64,000 bases of DNA, taken from assembly GCF_000717645.1 (NCBI RefSeq), contig NZ_JNZZ01000024.1, positions 1 through 64,000 of the forward strand, read 5' to 3'. The notes under the pieces were generated by a model that made no database searches, was not told the origin of the DNA, and saw only the letters and a program-made list of their open reading frames with translations. Positions 1-7,034 of the stretch are shown here, in pieces. The DNA comes from Streptomyces californicus (GTDB lineage Bacteria > Actinomycetota > Actinomycetes > Streptomycetales > Streptomycetaceae). How positions within the stretch are numbered: position 1 is the first letter of the stretch; each line of letters opens with the position of its first letter. A program made the translations under genes and the position numbers.

Positions 1-2
1 CC

Positions 3-92
3 GACACGATCCACGGCCGGGAGTTCCTCTTCGCCACGAACGGACCAACGAGCAGCCAGGCCGACAGTCACATGATCAACAACTTCTGTTAG
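3..92 (+). CDS. C-terminal fragment of an unidentified protein
   Basis: An open frame enters from the left edge and ends at a TAG at 90-92, giving 29 residues that finish with MINNFC. The codon use is normal for the window. A putative regulator gene follows 32 bases later on the same strand. The fragment is too short to identify, and it could be chance reading rather than a gene, since no start is visible. Confidence 0.35.
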   Translation, partial: DTIHGREFLFATNGPTSSQADSHMINNFC

Positions 93-124
93 GACCTCTA
101 ACGGCGTGCTCTTACGGTCAAGGA

Positions 125-361
125 GTGACACGGGATCTTGATCGAAGCCGTCCGATCTGGCGCCAAGTGGCCGCGATCGTGGAGGCGCGCGTGGCTGACG
201 GGACCTATCCGCCGGGCAGCCGCGTGCCGGGCATCGTTGAGCTGAGCACCGAGTTCAACATCGCCGCGTCCACCGCGCAGAAGGCGTTGGCGCACCTGCG
301 CACGACCGGCGTCGTCCGCACCGAGCTGGGCTTGGGCACCTTCGTCGCCGACCGCACTTAG
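125..361 (+). CDS. Short GntR-family winged-helix DNA-binding protein
   Basis: This 78-residue protein is almost entirely a GntR-type winged helix: the IWRQVAAIVEARVADGTYPPGSRVPG segment and the STAQKALAHLRTTGVVRTELGLGTFV recognition-helix and wing segment are characteristic. It has no ligand-binding C-terminal domain, as in the small YtrA-like and KorSA-like regulators of Streptomyces plasmids and integrative elements. The start is a GTG at 125, preceded by an AAGGA-like sequence. It probably represses genes of the first integrated element. It overlaps the stop of the convergent gene on the other strand by four bases. Confidence 0.8.
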   Translation: MTRDLDRSRPIWRQVAAIVEARVADGTYPPGSRVPGIVELSTEFNIAASTAQKALAHLRTTGVVRTELGLGTFVADRT

Positions 362-930
362 CGGCGCTGACGCTCCGGAGTCAAACCAAGCAATGCGGAT
401 TCGCGCAACGCCGCTGCCAAGCGTTCGTCAGCAGCCTGCGAATCTGCGACGGCCTGAGCCGCGACAGGGGCCCTTAGGTTGATGTCCCGTCGCCTGGTTG
501 CTTGCGGCCCGCCAGTTTCAGCCAGCGCCAGCTCCAACATCTGGATGGCGAGTATCGACTTGAGGAACGCCGTGTTCGACGCTTGGTATGCCTCGACCAG
601 CTCATCCGTGGTGTAAAGCATCAACTTCGTGACGACCAACCGAAACTGTTCGTCCTGGTGCCCCGAGTCGAAGCCCTGAGGGCTGAGGTTGGTCGGCACC
701 TCGCGTCGCTGCCACGCGAGGTCGCGAGCGTTGCCCAGGGCGAGCATCTTCCGGTGCGCCTCCTCGATCGCGTCGGCTCGACGCTCCCAGACCTTGAAGT
801 CGCTCTCGCGGTCGCGGGTCGCCCGTTGCGTCATCCTGGTTGAGATCAGGGTGCTGATCATGGCGAGGACAGCGCCCAGCACAGTGGCCCCGATACCGAT
901 CAGGGCGAGCGCAACCGGTGAGATGGTCAT
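358..930 (-). CDS. Membrane-anchored coiled-coil protein of unknown function
   Basis: The protein has 190 residues when started at the ATG at 930. The frame is open further upstream, but that extension is proline- and glycine-rich and looks non-coding. Residues 1-26 form one hydrophobic membrane segment (SPVALALIGIGATVLGAVLAMI), followed by a charged helical region rich in Arg, Glu and Asp that could form a coiled coil. No catalytic motif is visible. The gene is convergent with the GntR-type gene. The function is unknown. A single-span N-terminal anchor plus helical cytoplasmic part occurs in many phage and plasmid accessory proteins. Confidence 0.6.
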   Translation of the reverse strand: MTISPVALALIGIGATVLGAVLAMISTLISTRMTQRATRDRESDFKVWERRADAIEEAHRKMLALGNARDLAWQRREVPTNLSPQGFDSGHQDEQFRLVVTKLMLYTTDELVEAYQASNTAFLKSILAIQMLELALAETGGPQATRRRDINLRAPVAAQAVADSQAADERLAAALRESALLGLTPERQRR

Positions 931-1080
931 TGCCGCAGCGTAGGCGGGGGACGGCCCTCCCGGGGCCTTGTCTGGACATCTGCGGCCGGACGCCCCGGGC
1001 GCGTACACGAGGCTGCCGGAGACCCCACGGGAGCCAGGGGCGGAGTATGCGGGCCCGCATAGGGCCGCAGGAACGCCGAA

Positions 1081-1104
1081 GGGGCACCCCGTCTGGGGTG
1101 CCCC
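1081..1104 (-). terminator. Hairpin terminator after the 24-codon ORF
   Basis: GGGGCACCCC and GGGGTGCCCC form a perfect 10-bp stem with a 4-base loop. It lies 16 bases past the stop of the small leftward ORF at 1121-1195, as expected for its terminator. Confidence 0.75.
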
Positions 1105-1120
1105 TTCGATCAGAGATCGT

Positions 1121-1195
1121 TCACTCAGCTGCCGCCACATGGAACCATCCAACAATGACGCTTACGGCTGACATAATGAATTCGAAAATCTTCAT
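1121..1195 (-). CDS. Possible 24-residue hydrophobic peptide
   Basis: An ATG at 1195 is preceded at ideal spacing by GGAGG (five bases), and the frame encodes a 24-residue peptide with an aliphatic and aromatic core (FEFIMSAVSVIVGWF) ending in VAAAE. A strong hairpin terminator follows. The surrounding 200 bases are unusually AT-rich for this genome. A longer in-frame start at 1309 would give 62 residues, but it has no comparable ribosome-binding site. The peptide could be a type I toxin-like or membrane-active peptide, or a leader peptide; this is inferred only from size and hydrophobicity. Confidence 0.4.
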   Translation of the reverse strand: MKIFEFIMSAVSVIVGWFHVAAAE

Positions 1196-1309
1196 GCCAA
1201 CCTCCACCTTGTGATTTGAAATTGTGAAAATGGAGCGGATGCTCCAGGTCTTGCCCTTACGGAGTGTGCGAATGAACTTGGTGAACTCGTAGGAGTGCCA
1301 GAGTGCCAA

Positions 1310-1852
1310 ACCAACCGTAAGTGTGATTGCCGGAATTGAACCGGCGGCAGCGATAGCTCAATGAACGCTCTCTATGCCTTAAGTGTACCTGAAAGGACGG
1401 GAGTTGGCTACGTACGGGGCTCGCGCTGACGGGTGGGGCCAGGCCGCCCCGGCAGGCCCGAGAGGCCGCCGGAGACACCACGGAAGCCCGCCGCTGGGTA
1501 TGCCGTGGCCGCTGGCCGGAGCCCCGGACGGCCGGACGTCATGTTGAGGTATCCGGTCCCCGCCGGCGGTCACTTCCCGTGTTGAAATTCCTCACCTCCC
1601 GTGACAGCCGCGGGAAGGTCGGGAACCCCCGCAAGGCGCATCTTGTGCCCGGCTGAAATCCCGTGCTCCACTGGGTGCAGAACGGGCTCATAGCCGTCCG
1701 GCCCCCGCCTCTGTAGGCGGGTGATTGACACCGGGGAGCGGGGAGACAGCCTAGGAGCGACGCCGCAATGTGACGGGTCGCGAGGGCATGGACCGAGTAG
1801 GGGCCAAGCCTGCCGCCCACCGAGGCGCGAACAGTCCTGACGGGGACTCGCA
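1310..1852. other. Gene-free stretch, possible structured leader RNA
   Basis: No convincing protein gene is present. The left part is AT-rich and contains a 5-bp hairpin at 1329-1345 with a loop that resembles a tRNA T-arm on the minus strand, though no full tRNA folds. At 1430-1520 there is a degenerate G-rich stretch like those at 1000-1060 and 4890-5045. From about 1590 to 1850 the sequence has many short self-complementary segments, including the perfect hairpin CCCGCCT/AGGCGGG at 1714-1731, and leads directly into the HTH gene at 1853. Confidence 0.4.
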
Positions 1853-2068
1853 ATGCCTGCACGCACATTCAGCCCTGACGCGCTGCGCCGGATTCGGCGT
1901 GAGCGTGGCGTCACACAGGTCAAGCTCGCCGCCAAGCTCGGCCGCAGCTTCACCTCGATCTCAATGTACGAGAACGGCCGATCCACGCCGCCGGTCGATG
2001 TGCTGGCCGCCATGGCTGACGCCCTCGGCGCACCGATGGACGACTTCGTCCAGGCCGGTGCCGCGTGA
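1853..2068 (+). CDS. Cro/CI (XRE) family HTH regulator
   Basis: This 71-residue protein is one helix-turn-helix domain of the XRE family. LRRIRRERGVTQVKLAAKLGRSFTSISMYENGRSTPP matches the classic pattern of helices 1-4, followed by VDVLAAMADALGAPMDDF. It has no additional domain. It lies just upstream of the replication gene and overlaps the next small ORF by a GTGA junction, so it probably controls replication or maintenance of the element. An unusually long hairpin-rich region precedes it. Confidence 0.85.
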   Translation: MPARTFSPDALRRIRRERGVTQVKLAAKLGRSFTSISMYENGRSTPPVDVLAAMADALGAPMDDFVQAGAA

Positions 2069-2160
2069 TCGCCGACGACGCCCGCCCCATGACCGACGCT
2101 GAGCGTCGGCGACTCGTCCGGCTCCTGTTCGGCCCTCGGCCGACCCAGCCGTCGAAGTAA
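2065..2160 (+). CDS. 31-residue basic peptide between HTH gene and rep
   Basis: A GTG start overlaps the TGA of the HTH gene (GTGA), and the frame runs 31 codons to a TAA. The peptide contains MTDAERRRLVRLLFGPRPTQ, a basic amphipathic helix followed by a proline-rich tail. Translational coupling to the HTH gene is the main argument that it is real. No function is recognised. It may be a leader peptide for the hairpin and replication gene that follow. Confidence 0.5.
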   Translation: MIADDARPMTDAERRRLVRLLFGPRPTQPSK

Positions 2161-2180
2161 CCCCACCCCGAACACAGTTC

Positions 2181-2211
2181 GGCCCCGCTCGGTCTGCAAA
2201 CCGGCGGGGCC
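2181..2211 (+). terminator. Hairpin just upstream of the replication gene
   Basis: GGCCCCGC pairs with GCGGGGCC, and inside it CGGT pairs with ACCG with one bulged base. The hairpin ends about five bases before the AAGGA of the replication gene. It could be an attenuator that limits replication-protein synthesis, or could mask the ribosome-binding site. Confidence 0.55.
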
Positions 2212-2229
2212 TCGAAAGGAACTGTCTCC

Positions 2230-4542
2230 ATGACGATTACAGCACCCTGTTTCCCCGTGCAGCAAGTGGTGTCAGACCTGGCCCTCAACCCCTTTGAGGC
2301 GTACGGGCTCTACCGCTCGACCGGATGGCTCGGCACGTTGCCGATCCCGTACAAGAAGAAGACCTTTCCGCCGCAGGGCTTCACGGGCGAGACGGGCAAG
2401 TTCCCGACTGACGCGCAGTGCGCGGCCTGGCTCGGCGAGTACAAGGCGGCGAACATCGCGCTGCGCGTTCCTGACGGCCTGATCGGTATCGACATCGACC
2501 AGTACGTCAAGGACGGCAAACAGAAGTGTGGAGCCGAGAACCTTCGGGCGATGGCGGAGCGCGAGGGGCTGAGTCCCCTTCCGGCCGCCTGGTCGAGCAC
2601 CCGCCGTGCCCCGGATGGACCGGCCCGGATTTGCTGGTTCCGGGTGCCCAAGGGCATCAAGTTCGACGGCCAGCCGGTGCAGGACGTTGAAATCATTCAG
2701 CACGGCCACCGATACGCGATGGTGTGGCCCTCGGTCGCACCCGGCGACGAGCCCGGCGAGTGGACGCAGTACGCCTGGTACGACCCGGAGGGCGCGGAGG
2801 CCGCTTACGTCCCCGGACCCGACGAGATGCCTTGGCTTCCGGCCGACTGGGTCGAGGCGCTCCGGGAGGCCGAGCACTGGACGGGCCACAGGCCGACGCC
2901 GACCGGCGGCAAGTCCACGTCGAGCCTGGCTGAGCTGCTGGCGCTCCCTGCCGATGACTCCGGGCGCAACAACGCCTGGTTGACCAAAGTCGCTGGGCAC
3001 CTCGCCCGGCTTCACGAGGGCGACCGGGACACGTATTGGGCTCGGCTCGAAGAGGCCGACCAGGTGTCGGACCGACCGCACCACCCGACCGCGTTTCGGA
3101 AGACCGCCAACAGCGTCTGGCGCAGGCACCACGACAGCCGGGAGGGCCGCAAGATGACCAACGAGACCACAGGAGGACTCGACCTCGTGCCTTCCCCGTT
3201 CAAGCCGGTGAAGGTTGCCCGGCTCTGCCTCGATCAGATCTGGACCGCCCAGGGTGCTTGCACCCTGCACCGCTGGCGCGGCTCCTGGATGTCCTGGACC
3301 GGTGCGCACTGGCGTGACGTCGAAAGCCAGTGGGTCAGCAGCAAGATTCAGGATCGCTTGGAGGATGCCAAGTTCCTCGACAAGAGCGAGAAGGACGACA
3401 AGCCCTTGATCAAGGACTGGGACCCCAACAGCGCCAGCGTCAACAACGTCGTCAACGCGATCAAGAACATCACGCTTCTTGACGAAGAGACCGACTCCGG
3501 AACCTGGCTCGACGCCCGGCCCTCCGGCCGGATGGTCGCCTTTCGGAACGGGCTGTTGGACATCCGCACCCGAGAGCTGGTGACCCCCACCCCGGCCTTC
3601 TTCAACACCACCTCGCTCCCGTACGACTACAGCGACGCTGACGCCGCACCGGGCGAGTGGCTCAAGTTCCTGCACTCGATCTGGCCGGACGACGCACAGT
3701 CGGTCGAGACGCTGCAAGAGTGGTTCGGCTACGTGCTCTCGGGCCAGACTGATCTTCATAAAGCGTTGATGATGGTCGGCCCCACTCGGTCCGGCAAGGG
3801 CACCATCGCGACCGTGCTCGAAGCGCTCGTCGGCAAGCAGAACGTCGCCGGTCCGACCCTTTCGAGCCTGGCCACGAACTTCGGTCTTCAGCCGATGCTC
3901 AACAAGACCTTGGCCATCATCGACGACGCTCGCTCTCCGAAGCGTGACCGCGAGGTCATCCTTGAGCGGCTGCTGTCCGTGATCGGTGAAGGCATCCTGA
4001 CCGTGGACCGCAAGAACCGGGATCAGTGGATCGGGCGCATCCCGGCCCGGCTGGTACTCCAGTCCAACGAGCTTCCGGCGTTCGCCGACAGCTCCGGGGC
4101 TATCGCCGGGCGGTTCGTCATCCTCACCATGAACAAGTCGTTCCTCGGTCAGGAGGACACCGGCTTGAAGGGGCGTCTGCTCCAGGAGATCCCGGCCATC
4201 CTGCGCTGGTCTCTCGATGGGCTCGATCGGCTGACGCAGCGCGGCTACTTCCTTGAGCCCGAGGCGTCCGGCGACGCTCGTGCGCTGCTCCAGGAATCCA
4301 CCTCGCCGATCAAGGCGTTCATGGACGACTGGTGCCGTCTCGGCAGTGACCTGGAGGTGCCCAAGAATCACCTCTTCGAGATCTGGAAGTCGTGGTGCGA
4401 GGCGCGCGGGTTCATGCCAGGCAGCATCTCCACCTTCGGCAAGCAACTGGTCGCCGCCGAGAACTCCATCAGCAACCGCCGGGAGCGCCCCCGGAACAAA
4501 CCGACGGTTCACTACTACACCGGAATCTCGCTGATCGAGTAG
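2230..4542 (+). CDS. Replication protein: prim-pol plus D5-type SF3 helicase
   Basis: This 770-residue protein combines a bifunctional primase-polymerase N-terminal domain (acidic GIDID motif, D88 and D90; RICWFRVP strand near residue 136) with a phage/plasmid P4-type C-terminal helicase. The helicase shows Walker A GPTRSGKGT near 517-525, Walker B LAIIDDA near 560, and the sensor segment SNELPAFADSSGAIAGRF near 611. The family primes and unwinds DNA at plasmid and phage origins. The iteron array immediately downstream makes this the likely initiator of an autonomously replicating form of the first element. AAAGGA precedes the ATG. A 746-codon frame on the opposite strand is a GC-bias shadow. 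Confidence 0.9.
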   Translation: MTITAPCFPVQQVVSDLALNPFEAYGLYRSTGWLGTLPIPYKKKTFPPQGFTGETGKFPTDAQCAAWLGEYKAANIALRVPDGLIGIDIDQYVKDGKQKCGAENLRAMAEREGLSPLPAAWSSTRRAPDGPARICWFRVPKGIKFDGQPVQDVEIIQHGHRYAMVWPSVAPGDEPGEWTQYAWYDPEGAEAAYVPGPDEMPWLPADWVEALREAEHWTGHRPTPTGGKSTSSLAELLALPADDSGRNNAWLTKVAGHLARLHEGDRDTYWARLEEADQVSDRPHHPTAFRKTANSVWRRHHDSREGRKMTNETTGGLDLVPSPFKPVKVARLCLDQIWTAQGACTLHRWRGSWMSWTGAHWRDVESQWVSSKIQDRLEDAKFLDKSEKDDKPLIKDWDPNSASVNNVVNAIKNITLLDEETDSGTWLDARPSGRMVAFRNGLLDIRTRELVTPTPAFFNTTSLPYDYSDADAAPGEWLKFLHSIWPDDAQSVETLQEWFGYVLSGQTDLHKALMMVGPTRSGKGTIATVLEALVGKQNVAGPTLSSLATNFGLQPMLNKTLAIIDDARSPKRDREVILERLLSVIGEGILTVDRKNRDQWIGRIPARLVLQSNELPAFADSSGAIAGRFVILTMNKSFLGQEDTGLKGRLLQEIPAILRWSLDGLDRLTQRGYFLEPEASGDARALLQESTSPIKAFMDDWCRLGSDLEVPKNHLFEIWKSWCEARGFMPGSISTFGKQLVAAENSISNRRERPRNKPTVHYYTGISLIE

Positions 4543-4550
4543 CCGTCATC

Positions 4551-4828
4551 TGGCACACCACATATGGCACGCGGCCACCCCCGCGCCGACGTTGCAGCCG
4601 CGTGCCATATGTGTAACCCCGGCGTGCCGTATCTCGTGCCATATCTCGTGCCATATGGAGAGAGCCTGCGCGAGAGGACGGCATCCCCGGCCAGAGGGGG
4701 TGCAGGCCCCTGCGTGCCATACGTGCCATATCTCGTGCGGCGTACTTGGTTCTCATAGGAGGGCGCGCGCTCCGGGGCGACGGAGCCACGGTGCGCACGC
4801 CATATGGCACGTATGGCACACCTGGCAC
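4551..4828. repeat. Iteron array, probable replication origin
   Basis: Copies of GTGCCATAT or its complement occur at 4562-4570, 4602-4610, 4624-4632 (one change), 4636-4644, 4648-4656, 4714-4722 (one change), 4723-4731, 4802-4810 and 4811-4819 (one change). TGGCAC half-sites lie at 4551 and 4823. Three copies at 4624-4656 have an exact 12-bp period. The array directly follows the replication gene, contains NdeI-like CATATG palindromes and has no plausible gene. This is the arrangement of an iteron-controlled origin. Confidence 0.8.
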
Positions 4829-5127
4829 GGCGGGTTGCCGCTGCTGACCGGCACGCGACAGTGGCCCGGTCGGCGCGGGGTTTGGGTGGGTTGATCGGGG
4901 CCGAGGCCCGGGACGGCCCACGGGAGACCACGAGAGCCAGCGGGCGGCACCGAGTACCCGGGGCCCAGCCAGAGGCCCGGGGAGAGCCACGAAGACCCCA
5001 CGACGACACCAGGCCAGAGCGGCGGGCTGGCCCGGGGGAGTGGGGGCTGGGCGCCATTCACGACGAGTTGCCAACACTCACCGGTCGTGCCGGCCGGACT
5101 TCAATATTTAAGAGCGACGGAGGAACG
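4829..5127. other. Gene-free G-rich stretch after the iterons
   Basis: No gene is supported. From 4890 to 5045 the plus strand is a degenerate series of short G- and A-rich blocks such as GGGAGACCACGAGAGCCAG and GGGGAGAGCCACGAAGACC. Similar blocks occur at 1000-1060, 1430-1520 and 7060-7145. The last 30 bases before the next gene are AT-rich (TCAATATTTAAGAG) and probably contain the ribosome-binding region. Confidence 0.5.
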
Positions 5128-5421
5128 ATGGAGTTCTGGACCGCACACCCGATAGCGACGCTCGGAGACCGGTGGACCGTGCTGCGGCGACACGAGCTGT
5201 TCAACCCGGAGTGGTGTCTCGCCAAGGTGACGGACGGGCGGGGTCGGCGACAGCTCGACCAGCTGTTGCGCGACGAGTTCGCGCGGCCCGGCTTCAACTC
5301 GGTGTTTGAGTACACGGTCGTCGCCAAGGAGGACGCGGGCAGGGTGGCCCAGCGCTTCGCCGAGATCGGCCACGCCGACCGGCTGATACTGCGGCTGCTG
5401 CCCGACGCGCCGCGCGCCTGA
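5128..5421 (+). CDS. 97-residue protein of unknown function
   Basis: The ATG at 5128 is chosen because GGAGG lies seven bases upstream; the frame is open for 324 bases further but that part is the G-rich repeat zone. The protein starts MEFWTAHPIATLGDRWTVLRR, is a mixed alpha/beta sequence with one Cys, and ends in a hydrophobic helix (HADRLILRLLPD). No motif is recognised. It is a single-gene unit closed by a very strong terminator. Confidence 0.65.
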   Translation: MEFWTAHPIATLGDRWTVLRRHELFNPEWCLAKVTDGRGRRQLDQLLRDEFARPGFNSVFEYTVVAKEDAGRVAQRFAEIGHADRLILRLLPDAPRA

Positions 5422-5432
5422 CCCCGTACATG

Positions 5433-5471
5433 CAGGAGCCCCACCGGCTGAATGAACCGGTGGGGCTCCTG
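5433..5471 (+). terminator. Strong terminator
   Basis: A perfect 15-bp stem (CAGGAGCCCCACCGG with its complement) encloses a 9-base loop. It starts 11 bases past the stop of the 97-residue gene. Confidence 0.9.
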
Positions 5472-5531
5472 CGCCTGATGGCCACCCTCGCAGTACCCCC
5501 AGAAAACCACCCCGGGAGGCCCGCGTCTATC

Positions 5532-5546
5532 TTGCGTGAAACGCAA
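5532..5546. promoter_or_regulatory. Palindromic operator candidate TTGCGT-GAA-ACGCAA
   Basis: A 6-3-6 perfect palindrome lies about 90 bases upstream of the HTH gene at 5633, in a locally AT-rich promoter-like region. It is a plausible binding site for that XRE-type regulator. Only one copy was seen. Confidence 0.45.
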
Positions 5547-5632
5547 TTCCCCGGATGGGTATTCCAGGGATCTCCCCGATCATGATCGAATTGTTCTAGA
5601 GATCACGGAGATTCTAGGAAGGGGGTTATTCG

Positions 5633-5833
5633 GTGCTCAACAAAGACGCGATGCGAGAACTCCGAAACGAGCGGCAGATGAGCCGGGCGGAGCTGGCCCA
5701 GAAACTCGACCGTCATCCGCTCACAATTCGGCGATGGGAAACCGGCCGGGTGCAGCCGAATTCGCACACGGTGGTAGTCATCGCCGAAGTCCTCGGGTGT
5801 GACGTCGAAGACCTCGTGGCGGTGACCGAATGA
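5633..5833 (+). CDS. XRE family HTH regulator
   Basis: This 66-residue protein is a single XRE helix-turn-helix: MRELRNERQMSRAELAQKLDRHPLTIRRWETGRVQPNSHTV, followed by VIAEVLGCDVEDLV. The GTG start has AGGAAGGGGG upstream. It heads a four-gene cluster whose members overlap by 4, 8 and 14 bases and are probably translated together. It may autoregulate through the 15-bp palindrome upstream. Confidence 0.85.
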   Translation: MLNKDAMRELRNERQMSRAELAQKLDRHPLTIRRWETGRVQPNSHTVVVIAEVLGCDVEDLVAVTE

Positions 5834-6144
5834 GCGAGTACGTGAAAGCGGACGCCGGGTGGGTGGCCATCGAGAGCGACCCGGAATTCGGGGCCAAAGT
5901 GCAGCGGGTGCGGTTTTTCGAGGTAGACGACGAGGGTGTCCGGCCGGTGGTCAAGAACAGGGACGGCTGGATGGTCGAGCCGGGCCACCGCACCACCGAC
6001 GTGATCAGGGCGAGTGGCCTGGACGCGATACGGATCGCCGCGCTGCGGGAGCTGATCCGGCTGGCCGGACGGGCCCGGACCCAGAAGCAGATGGACGGCA
6101 TCGCCGAGGCGCAGGCGCTGATCATGAGGGGCCCCGGTGGGTGA
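5830..6144 (+). CDS. 104-residue protein of unknown function
   Basis: Its ATG overlaps the TGA of the HTH gene (ATGA). The protein begins with a beta-rich segment containing GWVAIESDPEFGAKVQRVRF, and the C-terminal 45 residues look helical (DAIRIAALRELIRLAGRARTQ). No family is recognised. Being between an HTH regulator and a possible small-terminase-like protein, it may belong to a phage-derived replication or packaging-control module. Confidence 0.7.
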   Translation: MSEYVKADAGWVAIESDPEFGAKVQRVRFFEVDDEGVRPVVKNRDGWMVEPGHRTTDVIRASGLDAIRIAALRELIRLAGRARTQKQMDGIAEAQALIMRGPGG

Positions 6145-6706
6145 CGAGGTCGGCAAGGAGCTGGCGGCACCGGACGTCAGCAAAGAGCTGGCGGAGGCCG
6201 ACGCGTCAATACCGGTAGTCACGCGCGCGGAGATGGCAACCGTGATTCAAGTGTTGGCCGAGCAGGGATTTGGCCGCAACGAGATTTCACGCCGCACCGG
6301 CTTTTCAACGTTTCTCGTATCGACCATCGCCGAAGAAGTTGGCGTCACGTTCGACAGGTCCAAGGTCGAGCAGGCGTTGAAAGCTCGACTCACCGATTTG
6401 AAGCTCGCCCAGATGAGCGTGGCCGAGGGGCTGACCGAGGACCTGACGCACGCCCGGATCATGCTCCGCACGGCGTCCAACCGGCGTGATCTCGCTTTCG
6501 CCGCAAAGACCATCAGCGACCTGGCGAGGTCGGCCCAGGCGCTCACTCCCGAGATGAGTGACGCCAACTCGGTCGAAGACGCCAAGGACTTCTTGACCGA
6601 CCTCCACCGGGGGCTCGGCGAATTCCGCGACCACATGGTCAAGACCGGCCAGTGGGACGAGCAAGGCAACGAAATCAAGCAGGAGGAACAGCATGACGAA
6701 TCGTGA
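6137..6706 (+). CDS. HTH protein resembling phage small terminase subunits
   Basis: This 189-residue protein starts at a GTG overlapping the previous gene by eight bases. Residues about 38-75 form a helix-turn-helix of the homeodomain-like type (GFGRNEISRRTGFSTFLVSTIAEEVGV). A long helical region rich in Ala, Leu and Arg follows, and the C-terminus is acidic. This HTH-plus-helical-oligomerisation layout is seen in small terminase subunits and related phage DNA-binding proteins. No large terminase is in the visible part of the element, so a packaging role is only a possibility. Confidence 0.6.
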   Translation: MGDEVGKELAAPDVSKELAEADASIPVVTRAEMATVIQVLAEQGFGRNEISRRTGFSTFLVSTIAEEVGVTFDRSKVEQALKARLTDLKLAQMSVAEGLTEDLTHARIMLRTASNRRDLAFAAKTISDLARSAQALTPEMSDANSVEDAKDFLTDLHRGLGEFRDHMVKTGQWDEQGNEIKQEEQHDES

Positions 6707-7034
6707 ATTCGGCCAGATCGTGCAGGGCCCGATGACGCCGGACGGACCGAGCGTGGACGAGATCCGGGCGGATCTGCACGGGAGCCAGGCGGGGGCGTTC
6801 GCGGTCCGGGAGTCCCAGGGCCCAACCACCGCCAGCATCACGGACGGCCAGGAGACCCGCCAGGGCGACGGCACCGTGACCGAGGAGGAGATGGCGGAGA
6901 TCCGGAGGTCCGCCGGGGTCCGGGCCGAGGACCGCCGGGATCTGCCGGACGTGAGTTCGTACGTTGAGCGCCGCGACCCCACGACCGGAGTGGCCACCCG
7001 CACCTACGGCGACGGCCGCACCGAAGAGGTGTAG
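6693..7034 (+). CDS. 113-residue acidic protein of unknown function
   Basis: It overlaps the previous gene by 14 bases and is the last member of the four-gene cluster. The sequence is hydrophilic and low in aromatic residues, with an acidic segment TVTEEEMAEIRRSAG and a C-terminal beta-like tail (VERRDPTTGVATRTYGDG). It may be largely unstructured. No family is recognised. Confidence 0.65.
   Translation: MTNREFGQIVQGPMTPDGPSVDEIRADLHGSQAGAFAVRESQGPTTASITDGQETRQGDGTVTEEEMAEIRRSAGVRAEDRRDLPDVSSYVERRDPTTGVATRTYGDGRTEEV

Noticed and set aside
1321..1400. Possible tRNA on the minus strand, from a T-arm-like hairpin GCCGGTTCAATTCCGGC
   Set aside because: No acceptor stem pairing with the 3' side and no proper anticodon arm could be found; at most a tRNA remnant.
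2272..4512. 746-codon open frame opposite the replication gene
   Set aside because: Its sequence has no domain resemblance and mirrors third-position GC bias; the plus-strand frame carries Walker motifs and a good ribosome-binding site.
4804..5127. Upstream extension of the gene at 5128 to a 205-codon protein
   Set aside because: The extra part translates iterons and the G-rich tract; the internal ATG has a strong GGAGG.
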